Source: Trypanosoma brucei gambiense DAL972 (lineage: Eukaryota; Euglenozoa; Kinetoplastea; Trypanosomatida; Trypanosomatidae). Taken from it: a stretch of 64,000 nucleotides of DNA. Positions 12,801 through 22,100 of the stretch are shown here, one piece after another. Numbering within the stretch: the first letter of the stretch is position 1; the number at the start of each line of letters is the position of its first letter. The DNA lies in contig NC_026743.1 of NCBI RefSeq assembly GCF_000210295.1, positions 930,001-994,000 on the forward strand. The letters run 5' to 3'. The translations under genes and the position numbers were made by a program. Under the pieces are notes generated by a model. The model saw only the letters and a list, made by a program, of their open reading frames with translations, was not told where the DNA came from and did not search any database.

Positions 12801-15800
12801 ATTAGCGTGCTTCCCCCCAGCAGACTCCTTCTGCTCGGCATTTTGCTTTTCGATTACTACAACATATTCAGTGAGCATGGAAACGGTCGCAATCAGCTCC
12901 TTCCACATAGAAACACTAAAAGACATAACGGTTGTGGCGGGTCGGCCCCCCTTATCCCTCGAAGCGGGGAAACGAGTGTTCTTTTCCCTGACACCACATG
13001 AAGCACCTCTCCTGATGAGTGTGTACAAAGATGTGAAAATTTCAGAAACATGAGGTTCGACAAACATGACACGTAAAGTCGATTGCTCAGTCGCTCCAAA
13101 AACATTAATCTGCTCATCACTAGCATTTAGAAGTTCAGCGACACAGCGCAATCCTTCGTGCAAGGCCAGTACTGCAGTTTGTTGTTGATTATTTCTCGAT
13201 AAGACCGATAGTCCCGAACCACTGGTATTGGTGGTTCCGGTAACCGTCGAATTTGCAGCAAATAACTGTTTAATCATCGCCGTAACAGCACCTGCGAATG
13301 TGCCAACGAGCGGCAGCGTATGCGGTGAAGCTATCCAAGCGCGTACCAGACGCATAAACGGAGTCGCAGCTGCTCGTTGGCTGTCGCCAATCAACTCGGC
13401 CACAGCACCTCCACCGTTCATATGCAGGGCACCGACATAACGGGAAATAAGACTGCGCTCAACTGAAGCAGCACCAGTATCGCCGCTCCCTACACCGAGG
13501 TCAGCACGAAGGGTTTCCATAACCTCAGCGGGAAACTGCTCAAATAAAGATGCTACCATCGTCGCTGCTCCACGGCGCATCCGAGACATGAGTGACTTCA
13601 GTGCTGAAGAGCTTAGTGCACTTTTCACGCGCCACCCAATCTCTTCTTGGGTCGCTCCGTCGTCACAAGCACCGCCGTTTATTCCAGGGAAAGTGGTCGC
13701 ACCCAATGGGGCGAGTAGGGTTTGTTTGCAACTGATAAGGTACGCGTTTATCCCAAGTAGTAGACAAGTGCCTGCGAACGAGGAGAACCCCTTTCCGACC
13801 GCCTGCAGAAGTGCGCTCAACAGTTTTGTGGTGTTCAGCAACTGCCGCAGTAGACGCTCAAGGCGGCGTGTACAATGTGTTTGTTCTCTTACCCACTTTT
13901 CCCACCAGCTGCCGAAACAAAAGACCCCACTTCCTGCAGCCTTTGTTGGTGTGACATGCTCAACAATGAGTCTCTGAACAAGTCCGTTAAGGACAGCTGT
14001 AAATTCTTCTCTGTCCGTGAGGTGCGTAACAAAAGCGAGTAGTCGACGCTGGAGAACCGCCTGATCCTTAACTTTATCCCGTGAAACGCTGCTCGTCAGT
14101 TTGGGGAGAGCAACAGTAAGCGCAGTTGCGATATAATCGGCCCGATGCTCCTGCGGTACGTCAGTCTCCACGTGAAAACTTGAAAGAAAGTTGAAAAGGT
14201 TCTGCTGAGTGTCGCAGAATGGGACAAGCTGACGGTAATAACGGGAAAACGGTGCGACCTTAAGACGCCGTAGTAGATCAATCGCTGCCCGCTGCAGTTT
14301 GGTATTTGAATCTGATACAAGACTTGCACAAATTCGGTGGAGCCGTTTAGTTAAGAGGGTTGCATCCTCCCTTGATTGGCCCGACGGCTGTAGGGGAGAC
14401 TCTTCTTCTGTGTAGGCGACTGTAGCGGCTGCTGTATAGGCATTTAACGCCAACGTGAGACGTTCGTCCAGCATCTTGAGATGACGTATGCCGCTTGGGT
14501 GCTCCCCACATCGAATCGCAGATAACTCAACCGCTAACTCCGCGACAAGTGAATCTTTGGTGTCGGCTGCCGATCCTCCACCCGTTCGAGCCATGTCCGA
14601 TAGGCCCGAAAGAAACGTCTTTGCCAACACAGCACGATCTGTTGCGTGACGTGCTGCAGCTCTACCATGTGTGTATGTTGGTGAAACAGCCGGGAGGTAA
14701 TGTCGTTCCCACATCAATATTTTACCATCGTTATTTACCAGTAACAACCAAGTAACAGTGGAACTTTTATACTGTGCTGTAGAAAAGTCCTTGCTTACCA
14801 GCTCGCCCTTCTCGTGTCGCTGCATATCTGTCAGTTGAATTCGATAAAAGAGTGGGGAACTGCTGCTATGAATGGACGACTCAGTGCCCTTGTAGTTGCT
14901 GGTATTGTTATTATTGTAACAATCATCAGTATCGCACTCGTTAGAAGCGGATGACGCAACCCGAACAATGTCGCCTAAGACAATGGAGCGTGCGTACCGA
15001 GAAATAACGGTCTCCCACACAAGGGGGTCAAGTAAACTTTTACAATCCTCAACCTCTTCGTTGTCACCGAAAGGGGACCCGTCGTCTCTCAGCTGATGTA
15101 AACCGGTGCCGTGCCGTCGAGCTACTGTATCCTCACTTTTCACCAGATCGGAGAGAATCTTCAGTGCAATGGGCCAGGCGACAGAATATTTTGTGTGCAG
15201 CAGCCCCATCATTGCCCTTGCGAGAATCACTCGCCTCAGGGGCTCACGCAGCGCTCCAGAAGCGGCATCAAACGATAACTTCGCAAGTGCTTGCTGAATA
15301 CCGTCCAGATTTCCTGCCGATGAAAGAGGATTAAAAAGTTCAGCGCGAAGTAACGAATCGAAGAATGTCGGATCGACCGAACTACAACCAGAAACCCTTT
15401 TAGTATCTTCCACTTCAGGGTGACAGAAAAGCCTCAGCAGGCGCAACGCTACGACGCGCAACGACTGTATCGGTGACACAAGAGCCTCAAATAAAAGCGT
15501 ATGGACCAAAGCACGCTGTGACTTGTCGTCCAATGTTTCATGTAGCCGCGCCGTTGCACTAAGAAAGGTTTGCCGCTGTTGTGATATTTGCTGTGATACA
15601 ACGTGGCCCTTCGCCTTTTCCTTTTTATGAACAGCTACAGTAGCTTCACTACCTTCTCCATCTGCTACGAGGCTCTCTTCCACACCAAACAATCGAAACA
15701 TAGCATGCAACAGGCATTCCACACCGTGTAGTAACCGTCCCACCTCGCTATCACCCAAAATCACTACGCGATGCTCCTCAAAGCTAGTCGCAAGAATTAC

Positions 15801-18590
15801 AACGGCATCCCTAATAAACTCCATGGAGTCTTTATCACTTTCCGGTGCACCGCAGAGGGGTGCCAATTGCATGAGCAAAGCCGAAGCTTGCGCGAACAGA
15901 GCAAAAGAAGAAGCAGTGACACGTGCAGAAGTAGCAGATGGCGCCCCATGCACAGCCAGCTTCACCGCTGATATCACCTGTAATAGCGCATTGCGAAACT
16001 GCCAAGCGAACAAGGCGTTTGCCTCGGCGGGCTCATTTCCTCGTGTTTGTCTCAGTGTGGTGCGTTCTGCCTCGGCAACAACGAGGGCAGGAGGAAGAAC
16101 GGCAATCAGTACATCGGCCCACTTAGCTGCTTTCGTGCGTGCTGTGAATGCTTCAGCAGCACCTTGCAAGGATGTAAACAGCGCAGCAGTGCCAAGCAAA
16201 AGTGTCTGAATGTCCTTCATTAGCGTGACGTGTTCCACAAGAGACAAATTATTATTGTTATTATTATTATTATTTCTCTTTTTACTTCCCTCACCAAAGG
16301 CGGTGGTAAGGGTCGTCGTGGTTAGCAGGTGTAAGGGGCTCACTGAAGTGTTTCTTGTGCGATCGCACATCATCCCAATCATCATAACCGCGTGGGTTGT
16401 GTCACGAAACGCTATCGACTCTTCATCCGGACCCGAAGAGTGACTAGCTTCGCCCCTGTCTTCAAGAGTGTCTCCGCTGTTAAGCTTAGAGAGAGATGCG
16501 TTTGCCATTTTACACGAGGCATGAAGCACTGGTGCTAGAAGCGCATAAGCGAAGGAAGTCAACCGAGACTTTACCCGGTCAGAGACACTTCTACTTCGAC
16601 CTACCGTTCCCATTTGGTTTGCGCTCTCATCGTCACGCTCATGAATGATCCGTTCTTGCCGCAAGCTGTAGGCGTAGTTTTTCTGCAACACATCTTGCAC
16701 AAACGCAAAAAGCAAAAGCCGCGTTGAAGTTTGCAGCTCTAAATCCAACGTTACACCTTGAGGACCAATAGACCCATCACCTTTGAAAGAGCTAACTGAC
16801 ACGCACGTTGAGATGATATCACGGCAAAGTGGAAGGCACAGATCGTGTAATTTGGCCATGTGAGAGCGCGGCACCATCCCGGTATCAACACATAATGGCG
16901 TAAACAACTCGAGTGCGGCACCACAAGAGCGTACGAGATGACACCAACCTGCCGTTGGATGTCCACATATCGCAACATCGTTGTGTGCCAAGGCTTCCCG
17001 CCGGTTTGCCAGAAAAAATTGTAGTTGTTTTGCCATTTGTCGTATCGCCGGTAGCGAAGCACCCTTCCACAAAAGTAAACAATCCTTGGCATGCAATAAC
17101 TGCTGAAGTAGATGCAAAAAAGGAGCAGTGAAGTCAAGCGTTGCCACCACGGTCGTCAGCATTTGCAACGGTGGTGAGTGCACGCTTCCACTATCATCTC
17201 TATCCTCCTCAAAATCATCATCAACATCACCCATTGAGGCGGCAGTGGCTGAGGAGTTGGTAGTTTCCTCAAGTAAAGTGCGGAGAGCGCTGCCGATCGA
17301 AGTGGCTCCGATCATTTGCACCAGCTCTACAAGTACTCCGGTTTGGGTATCACCATGCTGTTGCACGAATTCCACCCCTTCCTTTTCGTATTCTTCCCGA
17401 CTCTCAAGAAACAACTCTTTCCAATGGGTATAATGGGCAAACCCTTCGGCTTCCTCCACTGTGAAACCGAAAAATTCTTGTTCGTTTACTCCGTACCCAG
17501 AATCGTAAGCACTTGAGAAATTTGTGCGCTTGGAAAGACCAAAAACGTATATTAGCACGACGTAAAAGTTCTCAAAATTTGTATTGAGTGAGCCACGAAT
17601 TCCACGTAAAACATCAGCAGCGAAGAAACACAAACTATCAACAACTGGAAGGAACGAGAGACGTTCCTTCTGGTACCTTAATAGTCGGTCGAGCGTCAGA
17701 GCATTTGTTTTTGAACCCATCACTTCCCTTACCCTATTGCCTTCCTCATGGTGAGTACCAATCGTACCATGACTTTCCTCATATTCCTCTTCGTTATCCA
17801 TTCCGTCAACATCATCGTCTGCGCCGCGAACCTTGCGTGCATCGTCACCACAGTAGTCTTTGAAATCGTGCACAACATCGACACACATTACTTCCAACAC
17901 TAACGGAAGCAACTCACGCGTCATTCGACATGTCGAAGCCAGGACTTCGGCTGCCAACCGCCGTATGTATTCCTTTGAATCATGCATCTGTCGCACGTAC
18001 AATTTAATGACAAGTTCGACCAGCTTTCGTTGCTCCTGCAGGAGCCAAAAGGGTCGCATTTCACGGCACCACGCTGCCTGTGCAGAGAAAATAAGTTGCA
18101 GGCGTCGAGTGTCCGCCAGAAGCTGCCCGTTCGCGTCATATATACCCCCATTAATGGCCTGATGGAAGCATTCAAAATATAGAAAAAACTTCTCACGCAT
18201 GTCCCGTGCAAAGGCCACGGTGAGTCGAGCAAATGCTTCAAATCCCTCAGCGAACTTGTCACGGTTCATCATGGCAAGTAACAATTTTTGGGCTATCTTA
18301 CGGTGATTAAGTTGAAACATTGCGCGTGAACTGCACAAATCCAGCACTTCCCACCGGAAACTCTTAAAATCTGTGGTTGAGTGAGAAAGCATTTGCTCGT
18401 TCAATTCAGTAAGGAAGGCACAATCCTCGCTCTCGGGATGTGGCGCCCAATCATCGGTGAATCCACCGGCAGGTTGCATGTTTATCGCCCCGAGGACGTT
18501 GTAGCCAATACCCACGTGTACATGCTGTACGGCGTTGCGAAATATCTTCTCACGTCCGCGGGCATTGTGACCACGCTTTTTTGGTGGCAT
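6885..18590 (-). CDS. UTP20: UTP20 homologue (DRIM family), U3 snoRNP / small-subunit processome scaffold
   Basis: This is a 3901-codon frame with ATG at 18590. UTP20 is a giant alpha-solenoid of HEAT-like repeats in the 90S/SSU processome that supports early 18S rRNA maturation in the nucleolus. The strongest visible match is around residues 2240-2270, where NVELNFFVNIGHLQHRCRL corresponds to the family's 'DPE-x-DFFENM-x-HIQ-x-HRR' signature at the end of the DRIM region. Leu-rich helical pairs run throughout. The C-terminus is very basic (KRARSADESYPKGNKRARTS), as expected of a nucleolar protein. Yeast UTP20 is about 2500 residues and human about 2800, so this copy is roughly 1100 longer. 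The excess appears as acidic, Asn-, Gly- and Ser-rich inserts, including a nine-Asn run coded by the ATT repeat at 16248-16274. There is no frame disruption. A possible acceptor AG lies at 18704-18705. Confidence 0.88.
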   Translation of the reverse strand: MPPKKRGHNARGREKIFRNAVQHVHVGIGYNVLGAINMQPAGGFTDDWAPHPESEDCAFLTELNEQMLSHSTTDFKSFRWEVLDLCSSRAMFQLNHRKIAQKLLLAMMNRDKFAEGFEAFARLTVAFARDMREKFFLYFECFHQAINGGIYDANGQLLADTRRLQLIFSAQAAWCREMRPFWLLQEQRKLVELVIKLYVRQMHDSKEYIRRLAAEVLASTCRMTRELLPLVLEVMCVDVVHDFKDYCGDDARKVRGADDDVDGMDNEEEYEESHGTIGTHHEEGNRVREVMGSKTNALTLDRLLRYQKERLSFLPVVDSLCFFAADVLRGIRGSLNTNFENFYVVLIYVFGLSKRTNFSSAYDSGYGVNEQEFFGFTVEEAEGFAHYTHWKELFLESREEYEKEGVEFVQQHGDTQTGVLVELVQMIGATSIGSALRTLLEETTNSSATAASMGDVDDDFEEDRDDSGSVHSPPLQMLTTVVATLDFTAPFLHLLQQLLHAKDCLLLWKGASLPAIRQMAKQLQFFLANRREALAHNDVAICGHPTAGWCHLVRSCGAALELFTPLCVDTGMVPRSHMAKLHDLCLPLCRDIISTCVSVSSFKGDGSIGPQGVTLDLELQTSTRLLLFAFVQDVLQKNYAYSLRQERIIHERDDESANQMGTVGRSRSVSDRVKSRLTSFAYALLAPVLHASCKMANASLSKLNSGDTLEDRGEASHSSGPDEESIAFRDTTHAVMMIGMMCDRTRNTSVSPLHLLTTTTLTTAFGEGSKKRNNNNNNNNNLSLVEHVTLMKDIQTLLLGTAALFTSLQGAAEAFTARTKAAKWADVLIAVLPPALVVAEAERTTLRQTRGNEPAEANALFAWQFRNALLQVISAVKLAVHGAPSATSARVTASSFALFAQASALLMQLAPLCGAPESDKDSMEFIRDAVVILATSFEEHRVVILGDSEVGRLLHGVECLLHAMFRLFGVEESLVADGEGSEATVAVHKKEKAKGHVVSQQISQQRQTFLSATARLHETLDDKSQRALVHTLLFEALVSPIQSLRVVALRLLRLFCHPEVEDTKRVSGCSSVDPTFFDSLLRAELFNPLSSAGNLDGIQQALAKLSFDAASGALREPLRRVILARAMMGLLHTKYSVAWPIALKILSDLVKSEDTVARRHGTGLHQLRDDGSPFGDNEEVEDCKSLLDPLVWETVISRYARSIVLGDIVRVASSASNECDTDDCYNNNNTSNYKGTESSIHSSSSPLFYRIQLTDMQRHEKGELVSKDFSTAQYKSSTVTWLLLVNNDGKILMWERHYLPAVSPTYTHGRAAARHATDRAVLAKTFLSGLSDMARTGGGSAADTKDSLVAELAVELSAIRCGEHPSGIRHLKMLDERLTLALNAYTAAATVAYTEEESPLQPSGQSREDATLLTKRLHRICASLVSDSNTKLQRAAIDLLRRLKVAPFSRYYRQLVPFCDTQQNLFNFLSSFHVETDVPQEHRADYIATALTVALPKLTSSVSRDKVKDQAVLQRRLLAFVTHLTDREEFTAVLNGLVQRLIVEHVTPTKAAGSGVFCFGSWWEKWVREQTHCTRRLERLLRQLLNTTKLLSALLQAVGKGFSSFAGTCLLLGINAYLISCKQTLLAPLGATTFPGINGGACDDGATQEEIGWRVKSALSSSALKSLMSRMRRGAATMVASLFEQFPAEVMETLRADLGVGSGDTGAASVERSLISRYVGALHMNGGGAVAELIGDSQRAAATPFMRLVRAWIASPHTLPLVGTFAGAVTAMIKQLFAANSTVTGTTNTSGSGLSVLSRNNQQQTAVLALHEGLRCVAELLNASDEQINVFGATEQSTLRVMFVEPHVSEIFTSLYTLIRRGASCGVREKNTRFPASRDKGGRPATTVMSFSVSMWKELIATVSMLTEYVVVIEKQNAEQKESAGGKHANSEDTNTMLSRLLEMCIAFVAHPACMKDRETCVAAVGVLEYLLPHVHRINVLLHYEPLVHLFNAVTNPEARLLLCRTLNVMLTQMGAVSSSSDPVSCFCNEGNTDFLLDGVQRGSRGYAAQLAAVGRAVSCLNSFDDNNSSLDRYDFDLRFHTLRTLQQFFHNGGESASVSIGKRKRAQQSQVREERDYSGDSDSTIPLDDLEAPVLCVEGFLVLASNAVFFLRDPEGTISALAVQVVEAMIRYASRQNTRVAEYDTLILNQVIRRIILPSLRRGVVARDVHIRNSHMQVFGALAQHYKDSFRSFAALYDRNVELNFFVNIGHLQHRCRLNALALLRKKVDQLHPRDALRVFVPFLLATVKDFAQGKRDLQNLTEGRAKGYCDALLNTVATVAGMLPWEGYYRLLSLLLINAQENASLRLPMLQGVVLVLDHFHFLEEGVDDKIGTCSNNNNDIPEDGRQRKGAEESPQTAQGDDYDEDEDGENDDDAVAAALEVTLRAKRIKYRNARIMHVMEDDILPQLYGFLSSGTRRSGIHASGSEVLVSAHTATSVRDEMRKTDGAQQNTTILQLPVAIAITKIVKRFPPDRFSSHAEQLLDEVVLKLRTKNDKHRERARRVLSAMMCEVGPGKLGFIITKLRDHLVHGYQLHVLGYTVVTLLYNLYEPRHSLSYGRKKTPGKKLHKEAGAKARHSVVGGGEAIRPNGSQQHDKQGEGALGQASNSREKSGDDVTTGNHEDDEEEELLRMIIPAAVQFDYEYGVSCLTACLDDIMTILLDDYLGEVSEQKRQVELMSTMLEVKSSRALHGFTLIASHCQATRVIEVFLQKITWLLTPPSEAANVEINTRSGGARAGALLLLQELKTKYSTVGKSAAADFAFVQKVRLLAVRVARALLKNATMEVESSFRVVRDLLHRHNETREEKIKKFEAKEGTRRIRGSAQLIAQRPSVIATTRREQLDANFLVAPRPERVDVDFSAHTVLATQQKQKLRTYRGRYGKDVKQAAKHFYREDPTAAVVLDTLDEFLLKYLLSVLKQVLGMGKERKSSKIAVRLDLLRSKNKQKEEQTDGDNYITHTNASDEEGEQDASSVSSADVLLDPENLDDREGDALDRFAAEAEERDDEQRQKEIGEPSKKLCVRTEKRKRRGSADLTASFTRHYQQLLEELVPVVLSTLHGEGSDAVIGYALDCMLALLSLRPPLKIVGMYHKNLYDTVTAFFERGGSVKQRAMRVAASVISHQRFTLTEAQASQITGLCHAELVERNRFAPMALTLFYAVLGRHVHVVEVYELMGVVTELLLHVSAKRLMRQRCISVITRFLTEYRMTPEKFRSHMDLLYRNMDYPEVTGRIALLELFIALINRLPTVVLRQEAPLLLLPLAVTLSGSEFLEARRKAGTALQDLVRNAGVDTVVPTLSKWLEKDQTRKRKTIALQTWALMLSAIASALGLSGKGNDSSSDNTKGITAEAEEFATYYTWSLPSIMDAATYDQISASRIRQRSEELSGTLRRKIEMKGWMYVFFGLRCVEAIASAAPSLVWHDVTFAKPLVLYLSGRLILHTHPWVRGVALRLLGMYCTNGVETRCSYLVDDGWVGAHLVTSAVEVLGSKRRRSEKDTSQKPTRRSRNSAVAIQPSSTASGDTLPYMVVFRGSGPIDNTDRAEEVLNEISASLRLLLLNFAQSDVSNEKYAAHRAIARSSRTDAVRLALYLIRSLAAVSMALLVNATANESEEGLLHVREVVTRHFVALRRQFNSIAAPAISNGSVTNVMVRTASLVQCFGGLVAAMPCVNDNGRKTSRGDNKSASETLGDVNEGERVDVGSVARWLLCNAINLEFIQQTVAPTVAVAMRCGRRSEKLSTLATQVAYVLREQLEARRHDYDTARAHADDENAAVNVSPLEGRKKLRKISRDKSNNGNCDRGTGSFVTVDDALFALTTVAEEIKNARKDELARRDTTNTLRKRARSADESYPKGNKRARTSRR
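16248..16274. repeat. (ATT)n trinucleotide repeat coding poly-Asn inside UTP20
   Basis: Plus-strand ATT/GTT units read as consecutive AAT/AAC codons on the minus strand. They give nine Asn after KKR in a presumably disordered insert of the UTP20 homologue. Confidence 0.85.
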
Positions 18591-19153
18591 CTCTCTTTTT
18601 TTTCAATTCCAATCAACTTCAACGGTTGTTCCACCGTGGGGGAATAATGGAGGTTTTAGGTATAATACCAACGTAATCTGCACACTTGCTCGAGCGTATA
18701 CCTCTTCGACGGTAGATGGGTAAGAGGAAAAAGACACTCCACCAACGAACAAAACAAGGTGAATGAACCTACAATGTACAATATTAAGGTATAGAAGAGA
18801 AAGAAGTAAGGTTTTTCTTCTTTTTAAAAAAATTATACCAACATTTTTTTTAGGACGGCAAAACGTCGCGAATGAATTAGCAGCAATGGGAAATAGAAAA
18901 GGCAGCAAGTCAAATCAATGTACACGAACCGAGTACCTCATAATGAAGGAGAGGAAGCAAAACAAAAGAAAAGTTAGAGTATGAAAGATAAGAAACCTTA
19001 AGAAGAATGGATAATTTTTCACCTGAAAGTTGTCGACTTTAAAAAGACATATATATTATTACTTCATAGTTCGCTGTGGGTCACGTGACTCGAAAAACCT
19101 TCCAGCTTCGATGAACCCGTCTTTTTTCTTTTTGAGTTTCATTTTGTGACTAA
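18591..19153. other. intergenic region between the RING-BRCT gene and UTP20
   Basis: It carries the UTP20 leader with its CT-rich tract (about 18710-18745) and the 3' UTR of the RING-BRCT gene. AT-rich stretches occur at 18820-18850 and 19040-19065. No gene seen. Confidence 0.65.
18704..18705 (-). promoter_or_regulatory. predicted spliced-leader acceptor AG for UTP20
   Basis: On the minus strand a T/C-rich tract (about 18710-18745) is followed by GAAG. The first AG lies 113 nt upstream of the UTP20 ATG. Prediction only. Confidence 0.4.
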
Positions 19154-22100
19154 TCACTGATCAGAGCCTACACAAGATTCACATGAACTATCCTGAAGTC
19201 TTCCAGAAAAAGTTCGGAGCAGCCACTTTGTTGACCGCAGCATTACATGTGGTGCGGAATACCTTTCGGTAACGTCACCAAACGTTACAAATGGTTTCGA
19301 CCCTACAAAAACTTGTGAAGGGCTCACATCACGGACCGGGGTTACCTCCCTCGACTGTACAAGGGAAAGTAATACGCTAAATGACTGTAGAATTCTCTCG
19401 AGGCGACGCTTGAACAGTAGTTGGCTACCCGAGCTCGGTGCATCTTTTCCAGTGGACACGGAGTCGCGCAAAATTATAACGTTTCGTATTAAAAACGTAC
19501 TCGCGGTACACCTCTCAGGGCAGCACTCAACGTTAAACACACTACGCCCAGCACCATTCGCCATATGCATCGCGTTCTGCACTGCTGTCATTCTTTCGTC
19601 GTGATCACAGCCATTTCTTCCTATCATAACGTCGTTATAGCTCATGGACATGGCATCCAGCAATAGCTGACGCACACACTCCTCCGGAAACCTTAGAAGT
19701 ACCCCACCACTGAGAAGAATCAGACGGCGCCAGCTGCAGAAATCATAGCCTCCTGTTACTGTAGCCGATAACTCTCGAGATGATCCACGCATGCTGATAC
19801 TTCCACTCGTTTGTTGCTGTAAGAGAAGTTTAAGGACACTATCTGGCAGCAACATAAAGGCATGTCCTTCAGCCGCCCACCTTCCCGGAGTTTGGTTGTC
19901 GACAGACGCCCCACTACCCCCACATGTTGAAACGGACTCATGGCGAGACCATGATGGTCTTTTCGAATATTGAAGGGCAGGAAGCAAGCACCGCGCTGCC
20001 ACACTTTCGACAATCCACCTAAAGTCGGTTACCAGTGCACCGCTCACGAGCGCACAAGCTGTAGTTGGTGTCATAGACGTTAGGTTACTATCTCTCGCGG
20101 AAGGCACGCCACCGCAGTCACTAATACAACTTCCGTCGTCACTAATAGAAGCAAGTCTTCCTTCCGTGGGCATAATAAGACAGTACGAGCAAGTAATTGA
20201 TGCAGCGGCATAATGTCTCTCCTTCCAGCACAATTGAGTTTCTGCAGGAGCTCCAGACCCCTGACAACTGGGGAGACGAAAGACATGTCGTATCACTTTC
20301 TGTGGTTTGGGGTCATAGATACGTAAACGGCTGTCAACACTACCCATACGTTCATCAAGGACTCTGGCACCAAACATCTGCGCCGCTGAAACGAGGACTT
20401 CGCCAGTTTTGGTTGAATTTTCTACGGAAGCGTCCACCGAAAAGGTGTGCGGCAACCTAAACACATCATCTTTATGCTCTGATAACTGCGATGTCGAGAT
20501 CGTAGAGGTACTGCGTTCACGAGCTCCCGAACCTCCCGCAATATTTTTCCCGTGATTTAATAACTCCCTTCCAGAACATATATCAGGATCACATGACGAT
20601 AGATTCTGCGTCATGGCAACCCCGCCGTTATGTACTTGGTTCTCGTGGGTATTCGCTGTGCCCTTTGTCTCAAAAATGAGTGCCGATTCAGTGGGAATCT
20701 CTGAGCGCTGGGCATGTACTCGAAAGTTGAAACTTTCACCAAAGAAACTGCTGCTACTACTACTACTCAAGCTGCTGTCGCCACTGCTCAAGCTGCTGTC
20801 GCTACTGCTGTCCTTCCCATCCCCTTCACCTACTTCACGCACAGTTGGTGCATCCTTTGGTAACGTATTCGACTGAACACTGGTAGACACTGCCGTCGCA
20901 ACAGGTGTTAAGGCATCTCCCCCTACGTTATCAATAACACCCACGTCTTCTTGAGGTTTCTGGGAAAAGTGCCTTGTTGATGCACTCGACTGAACACTGG
21001 TAGACACTGCCGTCGCAACAGGTGTTAAGGCATCTCCCCCTACGTTATCAATAACACCCACGTCTTCTTGAGGTTTCTGGGAAAAGTGCCTTGTTGATGC
21101 ACTCGACTGAACACTGGTAGACACTGCCGTCGCAACAGGTGTTAAGGCATCTCCCCCTACGTTATCAATAACACCCACGTCTTCTTGAGGTTTCTGGGAA
21201 AAGTGCCTTGTTGATGCACTCGACTGAACACTGGTAGACACTGCCGTCGCAACAGGTGTTAAGGCATCTCCCCCTACGTTATCAATAACACCCACGTCTT
21301 CTTGAGGTTTCTGGGAAAAGTGCCTTGTTGATGCACTCGACTGAACACTGGTAGACACTGCCGTCGCAACAGGTGTTAAGGCACCTCCCCCCGCAGTTCC
21401 ACTACCAACGGCATTTGTACGATGACATGGTTCACTATGCCGCTGTAAATCTTGACTAGAGCCCGACTCGGAGCAAGAGCTACTTAACTCTTCAAAATTT
21501 CGTAAAACATCCGAATTTTCTGCATCCCCGTTTGAAGTTAGGGGTCGACACACTTCCGACGGAGAGGAACAACCAACCCCTCTCGTTTTCGACCTTCCGT
21601 GGGGTTCTGGCATCGTCTGATGTACACCACCTACAACTTCTGGAGAGCCGCTACGCGAGCGGACTGACACGGGGAAGTTGTGGTCAGACAACGTGACAGT
21701 GCTATGCGGATTGGTCGTATTTACAGAAACGTGGCTAGTGACCGACAGAGGTGATGTGCCCATAGGAGTTGCGGATGGCGAGTACGGCAGCGAACCAATC
21801 GCCTGCCTGTGGATTCCATGTTCAGATTTTTTCTCAGGTTCACCAGTTGCCTCCTCAGCAACGGGGGGTGCATTGTTAGATTGCAGTGTCACTGTCTGGA
21901 CGCCAGCGTTCCCTGTCAGAGACACCCCACTTAGTGTTGATAATACCTGGGAAACCTCTGCAGAAGGTGCCAACGCTTCTTCCTCTTCGATGTGTCCAGC
22001 CTTCACCAGATCGTTATCATCATTACCTTTAGGACTAACTAGTGCAGCGGACAGCAATGGATGTTTCATAATATCTGAAACTAGATTGCTCACCAATGAA

